From assembly GCA_014872875.1 (NCBI GenBank), contig WKFI01000002.1, forward strand, positions 1 through 64,000: a stretch of 64,000 nt of DNA, written 5' to 3'. Source of the DNA: Paracoccaceae bacterium. GTDB taxonomy: Bacteria; Pseudomonadota; Alphaproteobacteria; Rhodobacterales; Rhodobacteraceae. A program made the translations under genes and the position numbers. Below are positions 36,497 through 46,222 of this stretch, one piece after another. The notes beneath the pieces were generated by a model. It was given only the letters and a program-made list of their open reading frames with translations. It had not been told where the DNA came from and did no database searches. Each line of letters begins with the position of its first letter. Positions within the stretch are counted from its first letter, which is position 1.

Positions 36497-37863
36497 GCGA
36501 CGCCAGCCTTCCCAATGGCAGCCTGCCCAGTGGTGGCGCCAATCCGCAGTCGGTGTCGCTGACAGAGCCCGATGCGCGAACCAAGAAACGAAACGCTGCC
36601 GAGAAACGCTTCCGCGCCTACGGGATCGCAGCCATCGGTGCCGGCCTGTTCTTTCTGGTCGTTCTGCTGTTTGCGATCGTGTCCAATGGCATGGGGGCTT
36701 TCCAGCAGACTTTCATCAACGTGCCTGTCTATCTGGATCCGGCCAAGCTGGACAAAAAGGGCGAACGCAACATCGATGACATCAAAAAGGTGTCAACCTT
36801 CGGCTATAACCCGCTGATCCAGAAAGCAGTTTTCGATGCGGTTCAAGAGGCGGGCATCGAAACCCCGCTTGAAAAAACAAAGGATATGAAAGCGCTGATT
36901 TCGGCCTCCGCCGCTGCCCAGATCCGTGACATGGTCATCGAAAACCCGGACCTGATCGGCGAAACCATCGATGTGCGCATCCTTGCTGCCAGCCGTGTGG
37001 ATGGCTATCTGAAAGGCCGGGTCAAGCGCGAAGACGTTGCGCGGGACAAGAATATCGACGCCGAACACCTGGATCTGGTGGATGGGCTGCAACAGGCCGG
37101 TGTGGTCGAAAAGACCTTCAATCTGGACTTCATCCTGGGCGCCGATGCCTCGGAAAGCCGGGCTGAGCAGGCCGGGATCGGGGTCGCCATGATCGGGTCT
37201 TTCTTCATGATGATGGTGGTGCTGTTTCTGGCCCTGCCCATCGGCGTTGCGGCGTCGATCTATCTGGAAGAATTCGCACCAAAGAACCGCATCACCGATT
37301 TGATCGAGGTGAATATCTCGAACCTCGCTGCGGTGCCGTCGATCGTCTTTGGTATCCTGGGTCTTGCCGTCTTCATCCAGTTCGTCCATCTGCCGCAATC
37401 GGCTCCGCTGGTCGGCGGTCTGGTGCTGACACTGATGACACTGCCCACGATCATTATCTCGACCCGGGCGTCGCTCAAGGCGGTACCGCCGTCGATCCGT
37501 GATGCGGCACTGGGGGTCGGGGCCTCCAAGATGCAGTCGGTCTTCCACCATGTGCTGCCTCTGGCCGCACCGGGCATCCTGACCGGGACCATCATCGGTC
37601 TGGCGCAGGCCTTGGGCGAAACCGCTCCGCTCTTGCTGATCGGTATGGTGGGCTACATCGCCACCAACGCTCCCGACGGCATTGCCAGCGGTCTGCTGGA
37701 TCCGAACTCGGCCATGCCGGCTCAGATCTATGAATGGGCAAAACGCGCCGACCCGGCCTATTATGAACGTGCCTGGGGCGGGATCATCATCCTTCTGGTG
37801 TTCCTCGTGTCGATGAATACCCTGGCCGTGCTCCTGCGCCGCCGCTTTGAACGCCGCTGGTAA
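36493..37863 (+). CDS. pstA: PstA, phosphate ABC transporter permease (DUF3333 form)
   Basis: Inner-membrane permease of 456 residues. After a cytoplasmic tail and the first membrane segment (about 48-70) comes a roughly 150-residue extra domain. This matches the DUF3333 insertion of alphaproteobacterial PstA. The permease core has six segments and the EAA loop GVGASKMQSVFHHVLPLAAPG. The start overlaps pstC (ATGA) and the stop is 15 bases before pstB. Confidence 0.94.
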   Translation: MSDASLPNGSLPSGGANPQSVSLTEPDARTKKRNAAEKRFRAYGIAAIGAGLFFLVVLLFAIVSNGMGAFQQTFINVPVYLDPAKLDKKGERNIDDIKKVSTFGYNPLIQKAVFDAVQEAGIETPLEKTKDMKALISASAAAQIRDMVIENPDLIGETIDVRILAASRVDGYLKGRVKREDVARDKNIDAEHLDLVDGLQQAGVVEKTFNLDFILGADASESRAEQAGIGVAMIGSFFMMMVVLFLALPIGVAASIYLEEFAPKNRITDLIEVNISNLAAVPSIVFGILGLAVFIQFVHLPQSAPLVGGLVLTLMTLPTIIISTRASLKAVPPSIRDAALGVGASKMQSVFHHVLPLAAPGILTGTIIGLAQALGETAPLLLIGMVGYIATNAPDGIASGLLDPNSAMPAQIYEWAKRADPAYYERAWGGIIILLVFLVSMNTLAVLLRRRFERRW

Positions 37864-37878
37864 GGGGGGCACATTACT

Positions 37879-38676
37879 ATGAACGTCATGACGCGACTGG
37901 AGAAACAAGTGGACACCAACGCAATCAAGATGGAGTGCCGGGACTGTCAAGTCTATTATGGTCAGACCCACGCCATCAAGGACGTGAATGTCGATATCGA
38001 AGACAAGACCGTCACCGCCTTCATCGGGCCGTCGGGCTGCGGTAAGTCCACCTTCCTGCGCTGCCTGAACCGGATGAATGACACCATCGACATCGCCCGT
38101 GTCGAAGGTTCGTTCAAGCTCGATGGCGAAGACATCTATGACAAGCGGGTCGACCCGGTACAGCTGCGCGCCAAGGTGGGCATGGTGTTCCAGAAACCGA
38201 ACCCGTTCCCGAAATCGATCTATGACAACGTTGCCTATGGCCCCAAGATTCACGGCATGGCCAAGAACAAGGCCGAGCTGGACGAGATCGTCGAAAAGGC
38301 CCTCCGCCGTGGCGCCATCTGGGAGGAGGTCAAAGATCGCCTGGACGCCCCCGGCACCGGCCTTTCGGGCGGTCAGCAACAGCGCCTGTGCATCGCCCGC
38401 GCAGTGGCCACGGAACCCGAAGTGCTGCTGATGGACGAACCGTGCTCGGCGCTTGACCCCATTGCCACGGCCCAGGTCGAGGAACTGATTGACGAGCTGC
38501 GCCAGCGCTATTCGGTGGTGATCGTTACCCACTCCATGCAGCAGGCTGCCCGGGTCAGCCAGAAGACGGCCTTCTTCCACCTCGGCAATCTGGTTGAATT
38601 CGGCGAAACCGGCCAGATCTTCACAAACCCCGAAGATCCGCGCACCGAAAGCTACATCACCGGCCGCATCGGCTGA
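37879..38676 (+). CDS. pstB: PstB, phosphate ABC transporter ATPase
   Basis: ATPase of 265 residues. Walker [10 protein letters not shown], signature [14 protein letters not shown], Walker [14 protein letters not shown] and the switch region [12 protein letters not shown] are all diagnostic of PstB. The usual [12 protein letters not shown]-loop region is also present. Encoded 15 bases after pstA and 19 bases before phoU. Confidence 0.96.
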   Translation: MNVMTRLEKQVDTNAIKMECRDCQVYYGQTHAIKDVNVDIEDKTVTAFIGPSGCGKSTFLRCLNRMNDTIDIARVEGSFKLDGEDIYDKRVDPVQLRAKVGMVFQKPNPFPKSIYDNVAYGPKIHGMAKNKAELDEIVEKALRRGAIWEEVKDRLDAPGTGLSGGQQQRLCIARAVATEPEVLLMDEPCSALDPIATAQVEELIDELRQRYSVVIVTHSMQQAARVSQKTAFFHLGNLVEFGETGQIFTNPEDPRTESYITGRIG

Positions 38677-38695
38677 TCGAAAGGAAATTGGGCAG

Positions 38696-39409
38696 ATGAT
38701 GGACGAACAACATATCGCCTCCGCCTTTGACCGCGACCTCGAAGGGATCCAGGCCAGGATCATGAAAATGGGTGGCCTGGTTGAAGAGGCCATTCGCAAC
38801 TCCGCCAGCTCGCTGGAAGCCCGCGACGAAGAAATGGCCGCCGAGGTCCGCGCCAAGGACAAGGTGATCGACGCGCTGGAAGAGATGATCAACGAAGAGG
38901 CCGCGCGCCTGATCGCCTTGCGCTCACCCACGGCCGGCGACTTGCGTCTGGTACTGAGCGTGATGAAGATCTCGGGCAACCTGGAACGCATCGGCGACTA
39001 TGCCAAGAACATCGCCAAACGTACCGGTGTTTTGGCCCAGGTGCCGCCGGTCAATGACAGCGCCTCGGCTCTGCGCCGCATGGCGCGCGAGGTGGACCTG
39101 ATGCTGAAGGATGCGCTGGACAGCTATATTCAGCGCGATGTCGAACTGGCTCGCGACGTGATCGAACGCGATCTGGAAGTGGACCAGATGTACAATGCCC
39201 TGTTCCGCGAATTCCTGACCTTCATGATGGAGGACCCGCGGAACATCACCCCCTGCATGCATCTGCATTTCATCGGCAAGAACATCGAACGTATGGGCGA
39301 TCATGTCACCTCGATTGCTGAACAGGTCGTCTATCTTGTGACCGGCGACCGGGTCGATGACCCGCGTGAAAAGGGTGACAAGACCAGCGTCACACCGGTG
39401 GAGGGCTGA
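38696..39409 (+). CDS. phoU: PhoU, phosphate signalling regulator
   Basis: Negative regulator linking PstSCAB to PhoR. The 237 residues form two PhoU repeats, each with the metal-binding type motif (E)RIGDYAKNIAKR in the first and ERMGDHVTSIAEQ in the second. The ATG at 38696, with a second in-frame ATG directly after, follows AAGGAAA by eight bases; upstream in-frame codons belong to the pstB 3' end. Three bases separate it from phoB. Confidence 0.95.
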   Translation: MMDEQHIASAFDRDLEGIQARIMKMGGLVEEAIRNSASSLEARDEEMAAEVRAKDKVIDALEEMINEEAARLIALRSPTAGDLRLVLSVMKISGNLERIGDYAKNIAKRTGVLAQVPPVNDSASALRRMAREVDLMLKDALDSYIQRDVELARDVIERDLEVDQMYNALFREFLTFMMEDPRNITPCMHLHFIGKNIERMGDHVTSIAEQVVYLVTGDRVDDPREKGDKTSVTPVEG

Positions 39410-39412
39410 TCC

Positions 39413-40102
39413 ATGTCCGCCGATCAACCGACCGTTCTGGTTGTTGAAGACGAACTCGCCCAGCGGGAAGTCCTGGCTTACAATCTCGAGGCCGAAGGCT
39501 TCCGGGTGCTGAAAGCCGAAAACGGCGAAGAAGCGCTGCTTCTGGTCGACGAGGACGCGCCAGACATCATCGTGCTGGACTGGATGATGCCCAATCTCAG
39601 CGGAATCGAGGTCTGTCGTAGGCTCAAGACCAAACCGGAAACCCGGGCCATTCCGATCATCATGCTGTCGGCGCGGTCCGAAGAGGTGGACAAGGTGCGC
39701 GGGTTGGAAACCGGGGCCGATGACTATGTGGTCAAACCCTATTCCGTGGTCGAACTGATGGCCCGGGTAAGGTCACAGCTGCGACGGGTGCGGCCTGCAA
39801 CCGTAGGGTTGCGGCTGGAGTTTCAGGACATTGTGCTGGACGCTGAAACCCACCGAGTCAGCCGTTCGGAACAACCGCTGAAGCTGGGTCCAACCGAGTT
39901 TCGTCTGCTGTCCACGTTCATGGAGAAACCCGGTCGGGTCTGGAGCCGCGAACAGCTGCTGGACCGGGTCTGGGGGCGCGACATCTATGTCGACACCCGC
40001 ACCGTCGACGTCCATATCGGTCGCTTGCGAAAGGCTCTGACCCAGTTCGGCGGCGAAGATCCGGTCCGCACGGTTCGTGGCGCGGGATACGCGCTGGGGT
40101 GA
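39413..40102 (+). CDS. phoB: PhoB, phosphate regulon response regulator
   Basis: OmpR/PhoB-type activator of 229 residues. The receiver domain has the acidic pocket EDE, the phospho-acceptor Asp56 in VLDWMMPN, Ser in LSAR and Lys in VVKPYS. The winged-helix domain ends with the recognition helix region (VDTRTVDVHIGRLRKAL). Last gene of pstSCAB-phoU-phoB; it should act on the Pho box upstream of pstS. Confidence 0.95.
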   Translation: MSADQPTVLVVEDELAQREVLAYNLEAEGFRVLKAENGEEALLLVDEDAPDIIVLDWMMPNLSGIEVCRRLKTKPETRAIPIIMLSARSEEVDKVRGLETGADDYVVKPYSVVELMARVRSQLRRVRPATVGLRLEFQDIVLDAETHRVSRSEQPLKLGPTEFRLLSTFMEKPGRVWSREQLLDRVWGRDIYVDTRTVDVHIGRLRKALTQFGGEDPVRTVRGAGYALG

Positions 40103-40207
40103 ACCCCGATCACCGGGTCCGATCTTCATCTGGCTGAAAACATCCCAGGGGTGCGGGGGCTGGCTCCCGCATTTGTCCCGCCTCTTGTCCCTATGTTTCC
40201 AGTCAGC

Positions 40208-41119
40208 CTAACGCGGCAACGGATCTTCCGGCTGTGCTTTGGTCGCCAGCCAGTCGCGGAACTTGAGCAGGGCCGGTGCGTCGGATTTTGTTTCGGGCCA
40301 GACCAGGTAATAGGCGCCATCAGCTTCGGTCGGGGTAGGGTACAAAGCAATCAAGCGGCCAGTCGCGAGGTCTTGTTCCACAAGATAGTCGGGCATCAAG
40401 GCCACTCCCAACCCATGCAGCGCGGCTTGGGTGATGGTTGCAAACTGATCATAGATCGTGCCGGACATGTCTGCCGCCTGCCGAACTCCGTGCCGGAGAA
40501 ACCAGTCCTGCCAGGCGGTGGGCCGGGTCTGGATATGCAACAGCGGCAAGCGCAGGATATCAGCAGGGTCTTTCACCTTTCTCGCTTGCAGTAGATCGGG
40601 TGCGCAGACCGGCAAAACCTGTTCATGTTTCAGCAGCATGGCTTGGCTTCCCGGCCATTCCGCCTTGCCAAAATGCAGTGCTGCGTCAAAGGGTTCCGCG
40701 GCAAAGTTGAACGGGACCAACCGGGTGGACATGTTGATCGTCACATCCGGATGCAGCCGTGCAAATTCGGGAAGCCTTGGCATCAGCCAGCGCATCCCGA
40801 AGGTCGGCAGGATCGCCAGGTTCAGTGTTCCGGCCAGCGGCGTGGCCTGCACCTTGAGCGACGCATTGGCGATCAGCGTAAGGGCTGTTCGAACATCCGC
40901 CGCATATTCCTTGGCCGCAGATGACACGGTCAGCCGCTTACCGTCGCGCGTGATCAGATCACAGCCGAGTTGCGTCTCAAGGCTCTGCAATTGCCGACTG
41001 ACCGCGCTTTGCGTCAGTGACAATTCTTCTGCCACGGCTGAAGCACTGCCCAAACGATCCAAGGCTTCCAACGCCCGCAAGGCCGCGATGGAGGGAAGAA
41101 ACCGGCGTGGCGCGATCAT
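40208..41119 (-). CDS. LysR-family regulator, GcvA-like, divergent from gcdH
   Basis: Transcriptional regulator of 303 residues. The N-terminal winged helix-turn-helix is clear (ALDRLGSASAVAEELSLTQSAVSRQLQSLE), and the rest is the substrate-binding-type effector domain. It is of the GcvA-like subgroup, which begins RFLPSIAALRALEAL. The ATG at 41119 is chosen; a TTG nine bases upstream (41128) is possible, with GAGG near it. It is divergent from glutaryl-CoA dehydrogenase, an arrangement seen for regulators of lysine and glutarate breakdown, so it probably controls gcdH. Convergent with phoB. Confidence 0.9.
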   Translation of the reverse strand: MIAPRRFLPSIAALRALEALDRLGSASAVAEELSLTQSAVSRQLQSLETQLGCDLITRDGKRLTVSSAAKEYAADVRTALTLIANASLKVQATPLAGTLNLAILPTFGMRWLMPRLPEFARLHPDVTINMSTRLVPFNFAAEPFDAALHFGKAEWPGSQAMLLKHEQVLPVCAPDLLQARKVKDPADILRLPLLHIQTRPTAWQDWFLRHGVRQAADMSGTIYDQFATITQAALHGLGVALMPDYLVEQDLATGRLIALYPTPTEADGAYYLVWPETKSDAPALLKFRDWLATKAQPEDPLPR

Positions 41120-41225
41120 GTATTCCAATACCTCATGAAAACTTGCGAAATTGTCGTTTTCCTGTGACGTACAGTCATACTAAACTGCGCCCAATTGCAC
41201 AACCGCACCAGATGGAGCCTGTCCC

Positions 41226-42452
41226 ATGAAAGACGCCGCCAAACCCGACCTTCGCGCCAAAGACGCGCCCGATCTGGGCCGATTCACTTGGGAAGACCCG
41301 TTTCGACTGAATGATCAGCTGAGCGAAGACGAACGCATGATCGCCGCTTCGGCCCATGCCTATGCCCAGGAGAAACTGCAGCCTCGCGTGACAGAGGCCT
41401 ATGCAAGCGAGACCACCGATCCCGAAATCTTCCGCGAGATGGGAGAAATGGGTCTGCTGGGCACCACAATTCCCGAACAATACGGTGGCCTGGGTGCGGG
41501 CTATGTCTCGTACGGTCTTGTTGCGCGCGAGGTGGAGCGGGTCGATAGCGGTTATCGCTCGATGATGTCGGTGCAAAGCTCGCTGGTGATGTACCCGATC
41601 TATGCCTACGGAACCGAAGAGCAGCGCCAGAAATACCTGCCAAAACTGGCCTCAGGTGAATGGATCGGCTGCTTTGGCTTAACCGAACCGGATGCCGGAT
41701 CGGATCCGGCAGGCATGAAGACCCGCGCTGAAAAAACCGATGGCGGCTATCGTCTGACCGGTTCGAAAATGTGGATCTCGAACGCGCCGATCGCCGATGT
41801 GTTCGTGGTCTGGGCCAAATCCGAAGCCCATGGCGGCAAGATCCGTGGTTTTGTTCTGGACAAAGGCACCAAGGGGCTGAGCGCGCCGAAGATCGAAAAC
41901 AAGGCCTCGCTGCGCGCCTCCATCACTGGTGAAATCGTGCTCGACGGGGTCGAGGTCGGTGATGACGCGTTGCTTCCTTTTGTCGAAGGTCTGAAAGGTC
42001 CGTTCGGATGTCTGAACCGCGCGCGTTATGGCATCAGCTGGGGCGCCATGGGTGCTGCCGAGGCGTGCTGGCATTCCGCCCGTCAATATGGCCTGGACCG
42101 TCACCAGTTCGGCCGTCCGCTGGCCAATACCCAGCTGTTCCAGCTGAAACTGGCCAACATGCAGACCGAGATTGCCTTGGGCCTGCAAGCCTCCCTTCGC
42201 GTGGGCCGACTGCTGGACGAAGCCAATGCCGCGCCCGAGATGATCTCGATCGTCAAGCGCAACAATTGCGGCAAAGCGCTGGAAATTGCGCGCAACGCCC
42301 GCGACATGCACGGCGGCAACGGTATCAGCCTGGAATTCAACGTGATCCGGCACATGGTGAACCTGGAAACCGTGAACACTTATGAAGGCACCCATGACGT
42401 GCACGCGCTGATCCTGGGTCGGGCGCAAACCGGTCTGCAGGCGTTCTTCTAA
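41226..42452 (+). CDS. gcdH: Glutaryl-CoA dehydrogenase
   Basis: FAD enzyme that oxidises and decarboxylates glutaryl-CoA to crotonyl-CoA in lysine, tryptophan and glutarate catabolism. The 408 residues match the GCDH subfamily rather than other acyl-CoA dehydrogenases. Diagnostic stretches are [32 protein letters not shown], and [17 protein letters not shown], which contains the catalytic Glu387. The FAD/ETF regions are intact. Followed by a terminator; regulated probably by the divergent LysR protein. Confidence 0.94.
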   Translation: MKDAAKPDLRAKDAPDLGRFTWEDPFRLNDQLSEDERMIAASAHAYAQEKLQPRVTEAYASETTDPEIFREMGEMGLLGTTIPEQYGGLGAGYVSYGLVAREVERVDSGYRSMMSVQSSLVMYPIYAYGTEEQRQKYLPKLASGEWIGCFGLTEPDAGSDPAGMKTRAEKTDGGYRLTGSKMWISNAPIADVFVVWAKSEAHGGKIRGFVLDKGTKGLSAPKIENKASLRASITGEIVLDGVEVGDDALLPFVEGLKGPFGCLNRARYGISWGAMGAAEACWHSARQYGLDRHQFGRPLANTQLFQLKLANMQTEIALGLQASLRVGRLLDEANAAPEMISIVKRNNCGKALEIARNARDMHGGNGISLEFNVIRHMVNLETVNTYEGTHDVHALILGRAQTGLQAFF

Positions 42453-42466
42453 TTAGACCTGACTTT

Positions 42467-42495
42467 GGTCGCGTCGGCATTCCGGCGCGACCTTT
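42467..42495 (+). terminator. Terminator after gcdH
   Basis: GGTCGCG and CGCGACC form a 7-bp stem with a 12-base loop that can extend by internal pairing, followed by TTTCT. Lies 14 bases after the gcdH stop. Confidence 0.7.
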
Positions 42496-42548
42496 CTGGG
42501 AAAAAACAACACAGCCCTCTTTTCTTCTGCCTAGGATAATTATATTCA

Positions 42549-42567
42549 CAATACAGAATATGTATTG
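42549..42567. promoter_or_regulatory. Palindrome over the ribosome site of the SulP gene
   Basis: CAATAC-N7-GTATTG lies immediately before the SulP start and overlaps its GGAG ribosome-binding site. The surrounding 40 bases are AT-rich. It may be an operator or a small leader hairpin that affects translation; the factor is unknown. Confidence 0.4.
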
Positions 42568-42575
42568 GAGTCGGC

Positions 42576-44339
42576 ATGACAGGCGCGTGGAAGAAACCCG
42601 ATTGGGGCAGGGTGCTGCCCATCCTGGACTGGGGATCGCGATATGATCGCACGGATCTGACCGGCGATATCACCGCCGCCGTGATCGTGACGATCATGCT
42701 GATCCCGCAGTCTCTAGCCTATGCGCTTTTGGCGGGATTGCCTGCCGAAGTCGGCCTCTATGCCTCGATCCTCCCATTGGTCTTTTATGCAGTGTTCGGC
42801 ACATCCCGGGTGCTGGCCGTGGGGCCTGTGGCGGTTGTGTCATTGATGACAGCTTCGGCGCTGGCGCCTTTGGGGCTGACCTCCGTCACCGAATATATTG
42901 CTGCGGCGGGCATGTTGGCGCTGCTCTCGGGACTCATGCTGTTGGGCATGGGCGTGCTGCGTCTGGGTGTGATCGCGAACTTCCTGTCTCATCCGGTGAT
43001 TGCCGGGTTCATCACAGCGTCGGGCTTGCTGATCGCACTGAGCCAGGTCAAACACCTGATCGGGATCGAGGCGCATGGCCACAACCTGCCGGAACTCCTC
43101 TGGTCCATGGCCAGCCATCTGAACCAGATAAACCTCTTCACGCTGATGGTCGGAGCAGTGGCTTTGGCGATGCTCTACTGGATCCGCACATCCCTGTCGC
43201 CGTTTTTGCAAACCCGCTTTGGTGTTTCCGCAAATGCTGCAGGCACCGCTGCACGCGTTGGGCCGGTTTTTGCGGTGATCGGAACTGCGCTGGTGTCCTG
43301 GCTGTTGGATCTGCCGAGCTTGGGAGTTGCTGTTGTCGGTGATGTCCCTGCGGGCCTCCCGCCTTTGGGCCTCCCGACTGGTGTCTGGGACCGTATCCCG
43401 GACTTGCTGCTGCCCGCCGCGCTGATTTCCATCATCGGCTATGTTGAAAGCGTATCGGTAGCTCAAACCCTTGCATCCAAGAAACGTCAGAAGATTGATG
43501 CAAATCAAGAGCTTGTGGCGCTTGGTGCATCCAATCTTTCGGCCGGTTTGTCCGGCGGTTACCCGGTCACGGGCGGGTTTGCCCGCTCGGTTGTGAATTT
43601 CGATGCAGGAGCCCGTACACCCGCGGCCGGAGCCTTTACGGCAATAGGTTTGCTTTTTGCCGCCATGTATCTGACGCCATTGCTTTATTTCCTGCCCAAG
43701 GCGACCTTGGCCGCGACAATCGTGATCGCCGTCCTGTCATTGGTAGACTTGCGCGTCCTGTCGCACGCATGGGGATACTCAAAAGCGGACTTTGCCGCCG
43801 TGGCGACCACGGTCTCGCTGACGCTGGCTTTTGGGGTTGAAATCGGCGTAGCTGCCGGGGTGCTGGTGTCGCTGTTCCTGTTCGTGCGCAAAACCTCGCG
43901 GCCGCACGTGGCCGAAGTCGGGCTTGTGCCGGGGACACAGCATTTCCGGAATATCTTGCGACATAAAGTGGTTACGGATCCAACTGTCTTGACCTTGCGG
44001 ATTGACGAAAGCCTGTATTTTGCCAATGCCCGCAGAATGGAAGACATGATCCTGGCACGCGTCCTCAAGGACAAGGACAGTCTGAAACATGTGATCCTGA
44101 TGTGTTCGGCCGTGAACGAGATCGACCTGAGCGCGTTGGAATCGCTGGAGACAATCAACCATCGACTTGAGAATATGGACGTCACGCTGCATCTGTCCGA
44201 GGTGAAGGGACCAGTGATGGACCGTCTGAAGCGCAGCGCATTTCTGGAAGAGATAACCGGTCAGGTCTTCCTGTCTCAGTTCGATGCCTTTCATTCTTTG
44301 AGAGAAAATCCGGAACCTTCGTCAGGAGAGGCTGCCTAG
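42576..44339 (+). CDS. SulP-family anion transporter with STAS domain
   Basis: Inner-membrane transporter of 587 residues. The N-terminal motif (AVIVTIMLIPQSLAYALLAG, then GLYASILPLVFYAVFGTSR) and about 10-12 hydrophobic segments define the SulP/SLC26 fold. A cytoplasmic STAS domain spans about residues 440-555 (LRIDESLYFANA, CSAVNEIDLSALESLE). Sulfate or bicarbonate are common substrates; which applies here is not visible. GGAG precedes the ATG by six bases. A small SDR gene follows 236 bases later. Confidence 0.92.
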   Translation: MTGAWKKPDWGRVLPILDWGSRYDRTDLTGDITAAVIVTIMLIPQSLAYALLAGLPAEVGLYASILPLVFYAVFGTSRVLAVGPVAVVSLMTASALAPLGLTSVTEYIAAAGMLALLSGLMLLGMGVLRLGVIANFLSHPVIAGFITASGLLIALSQVKHLIGIEAHGHNLPELLWSMASHLNQINLFTLMVGAVALAMLYWIRTSLSPFLQTRFGVSANAAGTAARVGPVFAVIGTALVSWLLDLPSLGVAVVGDVPAGLPPLGLPTGVWDRIPDLLLPAALISIIGYVESVSVAQTLASKKRQKIDANQELVALGASNLSAGLSGGYPVTGGFARSVVNFDAGARTPAAGAFTAIGLLFAAMYLTPLLYFLPKATLAATIVIAVLSLVDLRVLSHAWGYSKADFAAVATTVSLTLAFGVEIGVAAGVLVSLFLFVRKTSRPHVAEVGLVPGTQHFRNILRHKVVTDPTVLTLRIDESLYFANARRMEDMILARVLKDKDSLKHVILMCSAVNEIDLSALESLETINHRLENMDVTLHLSEVKGPVMDRLKRSAFLEEITGQVFLSQFDAFHSLRENPEPSSGEAA

Positions 44340-44575
44340 GATCGATCAAGGAGTTCGAAGATCGCCTTAAAACCCGGGTGCGGTAATTCCTATAATTGGT
44401 ATTATGTAAACATACTGGCAAGCCAGAGCCATGGAAACAAAAGCAAACGCCGGAACGATTGCAACAGTGTAACGGTTGCGCAGCCTGTTTGAACGGTACG
44501 TCAGCCTTGCTTTGCATCACTGCGTCGCGCCAAATCCGAACACGGACAAGATGTCACTTTGGGAGCACGCGAAAC

Positions 44576-45340
44576 ATGGAGATCACAGGTAAGACGGTTG
44601 TCGTGACTGGAGCCGCAAGCGGCATTGGCCGCGCCTTGGCCGAAGCCTTTGCGGCCGCTGGCGCAGGTCACGTCATCTGCGCAGACCTGAACCTTGCCGG
44701 CGCCAAGACTGTGGCCGGTGCCATAGCTGGCACAGCTTTTCAGGTAGATGTCTCCAACGAAAAGGATATCGCGGAACTCGTTGAAAGCGTTGAGGAAACC
44801 GTGGCTCCCATCGATATCTTCTGTTCCAATGCAGGTATACTCGCGACCGGCGGTGTCGAAGTTGCGAACGACACCTGGCAGAAGATCTGGGAGATCAATG
44901 TGATGTCGCATGTCTGGGCCGCCCGGCATGTCGTGCCTCGCATGATCGAGCGTGGTGGCGGTTACCTGCTGAACACCGCCTCGGCAGCTGGCCTTCTCAA
45001 CCAAGTTGGGGCGGCGCCTTACGGCGTGACGAAACACGCTGCCGTCGGATTGGCGGAGTGGTTGGCCTTTAGCTATGGTGACCAAGGTATTGGAGTTTCA
45101 GTACTTTGTCCGCAGGCAGTGCGTAGCGAAATGACTCGCGGCTTTGAGGATAGTGTTGCATCCATCGACGGAATGCTGGAGCCGGAACCGGTTGCCCAAG
45201 CCTGTTTAGAGGCCATCGCTGAGAACCGGTTTCTGGTTTTGCCGCATGACACAGTGGAAGGTTACATGAAGGCCAAAGTTGAGGATTACGACCGGTGGAT
45301 CGGTGGCATGAAGAAACTCAATCGGGTTTTCGGCTCCTGA
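44576..45340 (+). CDS. Short-chain dehydrogenase/reductase (SDR)
   Basis: Classical SDR of 254 residues. It has the cofactor motif TGAASGIG (residues 11-18), the NAG motif (SNAGIL), a catalytic Ser in the NTASAAG strand and the YGVTK catalytic Tyr/Lys. Asp at the end of the second beta strand (CADLN) favours NAD over NADP. The ATG at 44576 follows GGGAG. Its stop abuts the stop of the convergent tesB gene with no base between. The 236 bases upstream hold an AT-rich promoter-like stretch near 44390-44412. Substrate unknown. Confidence 0.88.
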   Translation: MEITGKTVVVTGAASGIGRALAEAFAAAGAGHVICADLNLAGAKTVAGAIAGTAFQVDVSNEKDIAELVESVEETVAPIDIFCSNAGILATGGVEVANDTWQKIWEINVMSHVWAARHVVPRMIERGGGYLLNTASAAGLLNQVGAAPYGVTKHAAVGLAEWLAFSYGDQGIGVSVLCPQAVRSEMTRGFEDSVASIDGMLEPEPVAQACLEAIAENRFLVLPHDTVEGYMKAKVEDYDRWIGGMKKLNRVFGS

Positions 45341-46222
45341 TCAGCTCAGCTTGATGGGTCGCATCAGACCTTCCTGTGCGACGCTGGCCACCAGTTGCCC
45401 ATCCTGCGCATAAATTGCACCGCGGTTAAAGCCACGCGCCCCACCTGCGAAGGGCGCGTCCATGGCGTACAGATGCCAGTTCTCCAACTGAAGCGGCCCA
45501 TGAAACCACATGGCGTGATCCAAGCTGGCGGTCATGGTTTTGGCCTGATACCAGTTCAATCCATGCGGCCTGAGTGAGGATCCCAGAAGGCCGAAATCCG
45601 ACGCGTAAGCCAGCAGGATATGTTGCATTTGCGGCGTTTGGCCTGCTGCCATCTTCATTCGGATCCACACGTGGTTGACGTCGCTTGTGGGCGCCGGTTC
45701 CATCGGATCTCGTGGTTCGATTTCTCGCATTTCGAAGGGCCGTGGACGCAACACTTCGGCATGGAACTGCTCGGGGATCTTGTCCAGATGCTGTTTTTGT
45801 AACTCATGACGGCATTTCAGCCCCTCGGGCCCGGGAACATCCGGCATGCTGTGCTGATACCCCCAACCGTCTTCAGTGATGTGAAAGGATGACGACAAGG
45901 TCAGGATCTGCTTGCCATTCTGACGCGCCACCACGCGCCGCGTGGTGAAGCTGCCACCATCCCGCGCGCGGTCCACGTCATAGATCACCGGACGTTCCGG
46001 GTTGCCGGGGCGCAGGAAGTAAGCGTGCAAACTGTGGCACAGCCGGTCTTCGCGCACAGTCCGATAAGCGGCGGCCAGCGCTTGAGCAATGACTTGACCG
46101 CCATAGATCCGGGTCGGGGTTTCGCCCCCTGCCCCGGTGCCCCGGTACAGGTCTTTATCCAATTGCTCCAGATTCAGCAGGTTCAGCAGTTCGGTTGCGC
46201 CATCATCCATCATCTTGCCCAT
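45341..46222 (-). CDS. tesB: Acyl-CoA thioesterase II (TesB-like)
   Basis: Cytoplasmic double-hotdog thioesterase of 293 residues that releases free acids from acyl-CoA. The family signature includes RIYGGQVIAQAL near the N-terminus, HSLHAYFLRPGNP, and DHAMWFHGP with the catalytic Asp in the second half. Last gene of the leftward operon ech-serine hydrolase-acetoacetyl-CoA synthetase-tesB; it starts directly after the preceding stop with zero spacing. Confidence 0.92.
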   Translation of the reverse strand: MGKMMDDGATELLNLLNLEQLDKDLYRGTGAGGETPTRIYGGQVIAQALAAAYRTVREDRLCHSLHAYFLRPGNPERPVIYDVDRARDGGSFTTRRVVARQNGKQILTLSSSFHITEDGWGYQHSMPDVPGPEGLKCRHELQKQHLDKIPEQFHAEVLRPRPFEMREIEPRDPMEPAPTSDVNHVWIRMKMAAGQTPQMQHILLAYASDFGLLGSSLRPHGLNWYQAKTMTASLDHAMWFHGPLQLENWHLYAMDAPFAGGARGFNRGAIYAQDGQLVASVAQEGLMRPIKLS

